Positions 59,932 through 64,000 of a stretch of DNA of 64,000 nt are shown in pieces. This stretch comes from Temnopleurus reevesii (lineage: Eukaryota > Echinodermata > Echinoidea > Temnopleuroida > Temnopleuridae). Below the pieces are notes generated by a model that was not told where the DNA came from, did not search any database, and saw only the letters and a program-made list of their open reading frames with translations. The first letter of the stretch is position 1. The number at the start of each line of letters is the position of its first letter. The stretch is taken from assembly GCA_036244855.1 (NCBI GenBank), contig BQKZ01000238.1:108011-172010 (forward strand). Reading direction: 5' to 3'. The position numbers and the translations under genes were made by a program.

Positions 59932-61423
59932 TTTGTTTTTCTCAACACTTCAGTGCAATACGTAATTGGCATTTTGTTAAAACCTTGATGTAATACGTAA
60001 TTTACATAGATGTAGTGTAATTTGGCCTATTATAGTGATTACAGTGTAGTGGCGGCCGCAATTAAGAACTGTATGATTATTCTATCATCAATTTTATTAT
60101 CCTTTTAAACAAATTTTTATATTTCTTGCTTTTTTTTAAACTGCAATCGGCTTCAAATTTCATTAAATTCATTCAGTTAAAGAATTCGAAATATATTGCA
60201 AAACATGTTTAAAATAAACATTCGTCCAAATATATTGTATAAACCTTTTTTGTTATGGAATTGAATTTTTTTCATGATATATATCCGTTCCCGATATTGA
60301 AATGCAAATTAACAACCGATGATGGCGCTGTATAGTTTTCGCTGTGAAGCAGAACATTGTATGTGCAGGGGGCCCATTTCCGGTTTAGATCGAAAGATAG
60401 ATTTCGTTTGACACGTTATTTTATATAACCCTGGTGTTAGCTATTAGTACACTATGGGATATTTCTCTTTGATGCAACATAGAATATATCCGATGATATT
60501 AAAAGATGAGAAAAATAAAGTCAGTTATCCGTAAATGACGTTGCACGTGCATTAGCTATCAAAACCAGAAGTCACTTCAACGGCGCCAACAGACTAATAT
60601 CGACAGTTGTCGGTGGCGAGAATTGCGAGAAGAATTGGCTTAATTTGTTAAGCAATAGACAATTTATCCATTTTCAATCCACATCGTAGCTAAATGAAAA
60701 CCGTCACAATATTTTGTTCCGTTCGTTATTGTCCAAATATATATATTTATATTTATTTATTTATTTATCAGAATATATTTGTACAGGTTTTTTATTAGTG
60801 TTTAGAATACAGAAGATTGTGGCTCAGCTTTATGAATACGTTTATGTATATGTAAAAGACGAGACGAGAGAAGCCTTGTAGGTGTGCATTAATGCCAATT
60901 ATTTTTTATTAAAGCGTCCCAAATTTTCGGGGGCAACCTGCCCTCTTCCTCAGGGGAAAACAAAACAAGTTCTGTATATGTATATGTATATATATACAGC
61001 ACGATAATCGCAAAACGATGGAGGGATGTAGAGGGGGTGGTGGCCTGCACCCCTATATTTTGAGGTCAGTAAATACGTGCACATACACATACGCAATCTT
61101 TCAAAACATTCTGCGGTGCCTGCAGCAAAATAAATCCATTTCTTGGTCCTTGTTCACTGTACTTTTGAATTAAGGCTGGTAAAATTTAGTAAAAAAAATG
61201 CACCTTAGAACGAAGAAGAAGCATATTTGCGACGATATAGAAATCGAATATATTTGTTTATTTACTTGATACATCTCATGGACTTCTCATATTTCACACT
61301 ACGCCCACGTTACTTCAGTCTCAAAAACCTAATCACATACGCGTACATTCTAATCAATTAAAACGTAGACAGACATTGATAGAAGGCCATGACAGTATTG
61401 TTTGATCGGCTAGTCAAACACTT
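59932..61423. other. Intergenic stretch; possible retroelement end near 60900
   Basis: No gene recognised. The block attaaagcgtcccaaatttt followed by ctgccctcttcctcagg (60905-60955) has the look of a repeat terminus, and is followed by a (TATG)n tract. No ORF supports a retroelement. Confidence 0.3.
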
Positions 61424-62010
61424 TGAGCAGATGGAACAAATTGATTGGACAAAGTAAGACATTTGATTCAAACATTCACAATAGCTTCATGCACGCAAAT
61501 GAGAGTTTCTACCCCGTCTATATTCACAGAACAATTGCAACATCAGTTTGACATATGTCCCCCTAAATTGAGAGGGTAGTATATTTTTATTGTGTGTATT
61601 TACCTACCCTCCCATGCCACAAGTATTGCAACATAGCAAAATTACGTTCGTTTCCATTAACTCACCGGTCGTATTCTTCTTATTTTTCCTTAAATGTGAA
61701 AAAACGCACAAATATCTATGGTTGAAATGTGTTTGTTATAATTTGATGGCACATCGTGTATTGGCCATTAGGTTTTGAGAACGGGCAACATAATTCCAAA
61801 AAGTTACCGTTCCTGAGTACAGAAACTAATCCTGAGATATTTCATAACATTTGTCTTTATATGGCCAGTGCATGATATTGTGTGGGATACGTGTTTCCTG
61901 AAGGAATTAAGAGTGGGCCTATGTTGCAATACTTATGGCACGGGAGGATATTTTGAATATTTGAATGGAAGTTTCTTATTTTGTCCAAATCATTTCTCCC
62001 GTCTGCTTAC
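61424..62010. mobile_element. MITE-G, larger copy with long arms
   Basis: tgagcagatggaacaaattg at 61424 pairs with the inverse at 61982-62010 (catttctcccgtctgctta). Inner arms: cctcccatgccacaagtatt at 61608 pairs with aatacttatggcacgggagg at 61929. The element is almost fully palindromic. Confidence 0.75.
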
Positions 62011-63282
62011 AGTGACAGGCATATAGGAAAATCTAAACATTATGGTTGGTGACAAATGATCTAGATTGGTATTTAGAACATTTTAATTAAACTTCTGAAT
62101 TTCCCAATCGAAGAAATTGTTTTGATGTCATTTTCCGATGCCGTCTGTCACGATGGCCGAAAATATTTCGAAGAAATTGATTTCATACATTCCCAATTTA
62201 ACTTGATCTATTTTTGTATAGCTTCTATTTGAATAATAAGGTTCTACATTTTGTATTAGAGTATTGCGTGGTGCTATTTTTTCTCACCGAAACCCCAAAG
62301 TTGATTAGCTAGACAATTCTTAATGAAATAGAAATCCTCATACAGCATTCGTGCTTGATTAAGAAGTTGATTTTACAAAAATGATGCAAATAGCCGAAAA
62401 AAAGGATGCTGTAATGCGCGCAATCCTGACCGCGAGATAGAGCAAATTGCCAAATTAGTTTTACTAAGCTATCTTTAAAGCAAAAATGAATTATGTATAA
62501 TACTCATAGTGGGAGATTTATTACATTTACATGTAAATAAGATTACACTTTTTTTTTCGATGTAAAAACTCCAACAATGAGGTCTTGTTTAAATCGCCTT
62601 TTTTTTGGGGGGGGGGGGGGGGGGAGGTCCTTTAGAGAGAAATATTATCATCGTTCGCTTTACATATTAGGGGCTCTGGCTGGTGGGATCGCAAAAATCA
62701 TGAGAATAGCCGCTGCGTCACTTTGTATTTTTGGAATGTTTTGGGGGAAAGCTGCTATAAGATTAAACGAGAAGAATCCAAAAGATATCAAGCGATTATC
62801 TACAAAGTTTGATATGAATGTAACTATGGAAGTGAAAATAGAAATCCTTATGGTTAAGATTATTATCATAGATGAGGTTCAAATATAAAGCAGCACATGC
62901 AAAATTAACGTTTAGTATTTTACGATTATCTGGATAATTGTATCCTTCGGTGAATACAAACAACTATTTTGTTTTGCAATTATCCCTCCAATCATATCAC
63001 TCTGAATGACATGCTATGTTTATGTAACTATAATGCTAAAAGAAATAGCAGAAAATAATTGGGATGTCATTGTCTAGATATACAATTTTAAGTTGGTTCT
63101 GAATTACGTTGAAATTTCGAATGAAGCTTTTTCTACAACCATTTTACAACTCATACTAATCTAGAACTGTCTCTCAGGCTGGATTTCTGTTACAGATTTG
63201 CCCGGTTTACTGGTTCTGTCTGGTAGACCTTTTCCATAATTTATAAGAACAATCGTAATGGGTATAACGCACACCATATTAA
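62011..63282. other. Intergenic stretch with T8G18 run
   Basis: No gene recognised. The T-run at 62599-62606 is followed by 18 G (62607-62624). The 103-codon plus frame at 62577 begins with this G-run (poly-Gly) and has no motif. Confidence 0.4.
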
Positions 63283-63414
63283 AGTCCCGGTCACATAAGA
63301 CCCCGGAAGCAACACGATTCACCCCGACTCGTTGTTCTGAGGCAGTTAACTGTGAATTAACAAAGAGTCGGGGTGAATCGTGTTGCTTCCGGGGTCATAT
63401 GTGACCGGGGCTTT
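63283..63414. mobile_element. MITE-A, best-preserved palindrome
   Basis: agtcccggtcacataagacc to atgtgaccggggctt. Arms of about 55 bp are complementary with few mismatches; TTAA is at 63279-63282. Confidence 0.9.
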
Positions 63415-64000
63415 ACATTTACATGGCTTTAGTTGATGGCCACTGTTTTTTGTTAGTTTGCCTTTGTTGCCTGTGTAATATTTTTTTTCATCTTTTCCTT
63501 CTTCTTATTCACCGGGTAATAATCCTGCCGTAATCAGAAGGATGTGCTCTTATAGAAACATCCGTATCAATCAGCACCTCATGTTTTGTTTTTATTACTA
63601 GTAAACATCTGTAATAATTAAAAATTAGACAATGATTTGCCAAGATAATTATGTCTGTTTTATGTTTCGCACTGTCTGCCCTTACCTTACGTTGCTCTAA
63701 TCACCTCCACCTACGGTTTTATTGCTTTTATTATCGTCGTCATTATCAAAAACAACAACATCAAAGTCAACTTGGCTACTCCTTGTTTCCTTATTTTGTT
63801 AAAGTCATTTAAAAGCAGGTGAAACGACGTGAGGTCAAGAAAAAAACATATCTCCCCATTTGTTTTTATTTTATGATATACAAAATAACAAAGTACGTTG
63901 ATTTCTTCAACTAAAACTCTAATTTCGATATTCATCTCCTATTGCATTATTCATTGTATTTACGATGCCAAAGCCCATCGAAATGAAAATTCAGAGAGTA
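63415..64000. other. Window end, no recognised feature
   Basis: AT-rich sequence with an open minus-strand frame of 74 codons without motif. Confidence 0.4.

Noticed and set aside
60905..60955. Terminus of a Penelope-like or LTR element
   Set aside because: Only a vague similarity of the block; no reverse transcriptase frame, no hammerhead core and no second copy in the window.
62577..62888. 103-codon plus frame beginning with poly-Gly
   Set aside because: The start depends on an 18-G run and the rest has no motif.

Overview
This is eukaryotic, AT-rich, repeat-dense animal DNA. It has GT-AG introns, tRNA-derived SINEs, many fold-back MITEs, microsatellites, two N-gaps (34681-34887 and 57928-58296) and four single Ns (19418, 50294, 56387, 57400). 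The combination of repeats resembles echinoderm genomes, most plausibly a sea urchin. That is an inference from memory of such repeats, not a search result.

Positions 1 to about 31900 hold no gene I can support. They hold SINEs of two families (SINE-1 at about 500, 7390, 18863, 21859 and 29306; SINE-2 at about 6546 and 12379), five or more families of inverted-repeat elements, a diverged satellite with units of about 350-400 bp (4765-6030), a 21-bp minisatellite (11017-11252), a GT/CT-rich duplicated block (20423-21440) and a 1.0-kb element with a repeated CATGCAAAAGG-type motif (27281-28297).

Positions 32085-55943 (+ strand) hold one gene that can be assembled into 13 coding exons. All 12 introns have GT-AG borders and all junctions are phase-compatible, giving 998 codons plus a stop. 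It encodes a cyclic-nucleotide-binding-domain protein of the CNBD2-like type (vertebrate CNBD2 is linked to sperm function). It has an N-terminal part of about 470 residues that looks disordered, a first cNMP-binding domain with an intact phosphate-binding cassette, a second degenerate cNMP-like domain and an acidic/helical tail. An RFX-type X-box-like site lies about 170 bp upstream of the ATG. In this sequence the first binding domain is interrupted by an in-frame TAA in exon 7 (codon 609), so the locus is either a recent null allele or pseudogene, or carries a base error.

Three exons (5, 9 and 12) are preceded by tandem degenerate copies of themselves together with the end of the upstream intron. 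Intron 10 contains an 830-890-bp duplication separated by a TTAA-flanked MITE and one N. The second copy is an empty site for that MITE, which looks like two alleles placed in series by the assembler. A second near-identical duplication (57401-57927 and 59407-59931) also begins right after a single N.

Downstream of 55943 there are only repeats and unannotated AT-rich sequence. I see no operon, CRISPR array, viral genome or new multi-gene system. The most interesting signals are the broken CNBD2-like gene, its repeated exon-edge duplications, and the MITE with its natural empty site.
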